A DNA stretch of 64,000 nucleotides from Sphingobacterium sp. B16(2022) (GTDB lineage: Bacteria; Bacteroidota; Bacteroidia; Sphingobacteriales; Sphingobacteriaceae). Position 1 is the first letter of the stretch; the number at the start of each line of letters is the position of its first letter. Below, one piece after another: positions 61,987 to 64,000 of this stretch. The DNA lies in NCBI RefSeq assembly GCF_012030425.1, contig NZ_JAAUVN010000001.1, positions 558,001-622,000 of the forward strand, written 5' to 3'. The position numbers and the translations under genes are program-made. The notes under the pieces are model-generated. The model had not been told where the DNA came from. It saw only the letters and a program-made list of their open reading frames with translations, and made no database searches.

Positions 61987-63213
61987 TTAGGATAGGTAAC
62001 TTACAAATAATTTAATAAACAAGTTATTTAATATATCAACAAAGAATGCACCTACCATGGGTACGATTAGAAACGCTTTGTGGGACGGCCCATATTTGTC
62101 GGTGATCGATTGCATATTCGCAACAGCCGTCGGCGTTGCGCCTAGTCCAAAACCACAATGTCCAGCACTGAGCACTATAGCGTCATAATCGCTTCCCATT
62201 ACTCTGAAAGTAATGAACATTGCAAATAGTATCATAAGTACTGTTTGTAAGATCAATATAACTAAAACTTGTGAAGCAAGGCCCTGTAATTGCCAAAGCT
62301 GTAAGGACATTAGTGCAATGGTCAAAAATAGATATAAACCGGTATTGCCAAGCACATCTACAGCATGATCATTTACAATATAACTGGACGATCTGCTAAT
62401 GGTATTGCGAATAATAACACCTACAAAAAGGCACCATACAAAATTTGGAAGTTCCAACCATGAACCTTTGCAATATTCATACAATAAATGTCCCAATGCT
62501 AGACAAATTGTAAACATAGTCAGGGTTTCAATCATATTGCGAACATTGATTCTTCGGTTTGAATCAGGGTTTTCGAACATTTCAATTGGCGCTCCTCTTT
62601 CTTGAATAATTTTTGTAGGTTGGATATTCTTCTTTTTTAAAAGCACTTTTGCTACGGGGCCACCGATGAGACCACCCATGACCAGACCATAGGTAGCACA
62701 TGCCATTGCGAGCTCCATCGCTCCATTTATTTGGAATATATCGGTGAGATTTTGGGCCCATGCCGCACCAGTACCATGTCCCCCTGTTAAGGTAATAGAT
62801 CCGGCAATAAGTCCATAACTAGGATCAATGCCTAGCAGAGATGCCACGGATATCCCAAAAACATTTTGAACGATCATGAAAGATCCTGTTAGAAAAACGA
62901 ATATCAAAAGTGGTTTTCCTCCTTTTTTTAATTTATCGAATTCTGCACTTAAACCAATTGAAGTAAAAAAGAAAAGCATCATGGTGGTCTGAAGCGAACC
63001 TTCAAAGGTAAAATTGATACCCATTGTCGCATGCAAGATGTAAAGGACAATTGCAACGACAAACCCTCCTACAACAGGTTCTGGTATATTGTAGTTTCTC
63101 AGGAAATTTATTTTTTTAACAATAAAAAATCCTAAAATCAAAACAAGACAGGCAAAAGCTAGGGTTTCAAATAGTCCAAATGTCATATAGCTATCTATAA
63201 GTGGGTTTGTCAT
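61987..63213 (-). CDS. gltS: Sodium/glutamate symporter GltS
   Basis: Imports glutamate with sodium. A 408-residue protein with about eleven hydrophobic segments in two repeats. The family hallmark GGHGTGAAWAQ lies in the first half and a related reentrant stretch, SAGHCGFGLGATPTAVAN, in the second. These match the ESS family of glutamate:Na+ symporters. The gene is single with a plausible promoter region upstream. Its place a few genes after the hut operon, whose product is glutamate, is suggestive but not proof of linkage. Confidence 0.93.
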   Translation of the reverse strand: MTNPLIDSYMTFGLFETLAFACLVLILGFFIVKKINFLRNYNIPEPVVGGFVVAIVLYILHATMGINFTFEGSLQTTMMLFFFTSIGLSAEFDKLKKGGKPLLIFVFLTGSFMIVQNVFGISVASLLGIDPSYGLIAGSITLTGGHGTGAAWAQNLTDIFQINGAMELAMACATYGLVMGGLIGGPVAKVLLKKKNIQPTKIIQERGAPIEMFENPDSNRRINVRNMIETLTMFTICLALGHLLYEYCKGSWLELPNFVWCLFVGVIIRNTISRSSSYIVNDHAVDVLGNTGLYLFLTIALMSLQLWQLQGLASQVLVILILQTVLMILFAMFITFRVMGSDYDAIVLSAGHCGFGLGATPTAVANMQSITDKYGPSHKAFLIVPMVGAFFVDILNNLFIKLFVSYLS

Positions 63214-63648
63214 TCAAATAAAACGGAAAGTTAAGAATAAAATAATAACTTGTATTTGACTTCTCTGTAGGTGTAAGGTTAATTAAAATATTTTCACTGT
63301 TTTTAGTCCTACATCTAACGGTTTATTCGCGTGCATTTTCCTTTCATAGTTGTAATCATGTTGAAAGCATTGATGTCTTGATTTCGAATAGGATAGATTA
63401 TTGGTTCTTATTATCCCCAACTATGTACAGTTTTAGTATGTAACATACATTATCGTTAGTTTTTCACTACTCGGCTAGATCTTATATTTTTCTCATTCAT
63501 TTTGAAAATGCGACTGTGAGTTTAAATAATGAGTGTAACATTTCTACTCTTTAGTAATCTATTAAAACTTAATATTCTATTCATTGTTATTTGTTTTGCT
63601 TCTCAATAGTTAATTAAGTAAATTTATGTACCAACAAAACGTGTCAAT
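63214..63648. other. 435-bp intergenic region between gltS and acnA
   Basis: AT-rich, no gene or tRNA seen. Contains the acnA promoter at 63595-63626 and possible gltS promoter sequence near 63214-63230. Confidence 0.5.
63595..63626 (+). promoter_or_regulatory. Promoter of acnA with -33 and -7 elements
   Basis: TTTG (63595-63598), a 20-base spacer, then TAAATTTA (63619-63626), one base from TAnnTTTG. This is the most complete Bacteroidota-type promoter in the window; transcription would start near 63632, 17 bases before the ATG. Confidence 0.6.
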
Positions 63649-64000
63649 ATGAGTACAACGAACGCCAAATCTTTAAAGTCAATAAGTATAAACGGGAAAA
63701 GCTATCATTATTGTTCGCTTAAAAATCTTCCCGAAGGCTCTGTAAGTCATCTTCCTTTTAGTATCCGCATTTTGCTTGAAAATGTGCTGCGGAATTACGA
63801 TGGTTTTAGCATTACCGACGAACATATTCATACACTCATCAACTGGACACCAGCTCCTGTCGATAAGGACATTCCTTTTAAGCCAGCTCGTATTCTGATG
63901 CAAGATTTTACTGGTGTTCCTGCTGTAGTCGATATGGCCTCGCTCCGGGCTGAATATGTACGTCATGGAAAAGATGGTCAAAAGATCAACCCTGCAATTC
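63649..64000 (+). CDS. acnA: Aconitate hydratase, N-terminal part
   Basis: An open frame starts at the ATG at 63649 and runs off the window end with no stop (117 codons). The protein contains LPFSIRILLENVLRNYDG and ILMQDFTGVPAVVDMASLR, both diagnostic of the AcnA/IRP-type aconitase N-terminus. The enzyme interconverts citrate and isocitrate with a [4Fe-4S] cluster whose cysteines lie beyond this window. Full length would be about 900 residues. A good promoter lies just upstream. Confidence 0.93.
   Translation, partial: MSTTNAKSLKSISINGKSYHYCSLKNLPEGSVSHLPFSIRILLENVLRNYDGFSITDEHIHTLINWTPAPVDKDIPFKPARILMQDFTGVPAVVDMASLRAEYVRHGKDGQKINPAI

Overview
This AT-rich window comes from a chromosome of the phylum Bacteroidota, most likely family Sphingobacteriaceae (Sphingobacterium- or Pedobacter-like). 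The evidence is the ftsX-DUF3098-uppP-truB-ribF cluster, two TonB-dependent receptors, DUF3943 and DUF4846 proteins, an ECF sigma factor followed by a membrane-anchored barrel protein, gyrA followed by TPR genes, and many upstream regions carrying TAnnTTTG, the -7 promoter element of this phylum. I saw no rRNA, tRNA, CRISPR array, insertion sequence or prophage. Nearly every base belongs to an ordinary-looking chromosomal gene; two genes are cut by the window edges (an M13 peptidase at the left, aconitase at the right).

Layout. 1-4.4 kb: end of an M13 peptidase, then a leftward envelope/RNA/flavin cluster (ftsX, DUF3098, uppP, truB, ribF). 4.6-10.7 kb: leuS, a small GNAT protein, an uncharacterised two-gene radical SAM / DUF4130 DNA-repair-like operon, and another GNAT protein. 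10.7-20 kb: a DUF3943 plus DUF4846 envelope pair, a sugar O-acetyltransferase, pepD, a large TonB-dependent receptor, and a membrane fatty-acid desaturase. 20-30 kb: gyrA with two exported TPR proteins, a copper P-type ATPase, an MscS channel, coaA and an OsmC protein. 30-38.4 kb: methylglyoxal synthase with a nucleoside-recognition membrane protein, a patatin lipase, lysS, the ECF sigma / membrane-barrel pair, a HAD phosphatase and proline dehydrogenase. 38.5-48.7 kb: an S4 protein, aroB, a ThuA-like protein, a second TonB-dependent receptor, a zinc phospholipase C-like protein, a glycosyltransferase, an FKBP isomerase overlapping an aldo/keto reductase, kdsB, a deoxynucleoside kinase and trpS. 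48.8-55.8 kb: a complete histidine-utilisation operon (hutH-hutI-hutU-hutG) with a divergent LysR regulator. 55.9-64 kb: a SulP transporter, metA, mazG, a MocR regulator, a HEAT-like protein, gltS and the start of acnA.

Functional links. The hut genes degrade histidine to glutamate in four steps, and the gltS transporter lies a few genes away. metA carries Glu111, which predicts acetyl-CoA rather than succinyl-CoA as donor. The least understood items are the radical SAM / DUF4130 pair with a dyad-rich promoter (about 8.0-10.03 kb) and the sigma factor followed by a protein that joins an anti-sigma-like N-terminus, one membrane helix and a predicted outer-membrane barrel (34.6-36.6 kb). These are the best candidates for undescribed biology. 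Neither is unique to this window as far as I know, and both functions are inferred.
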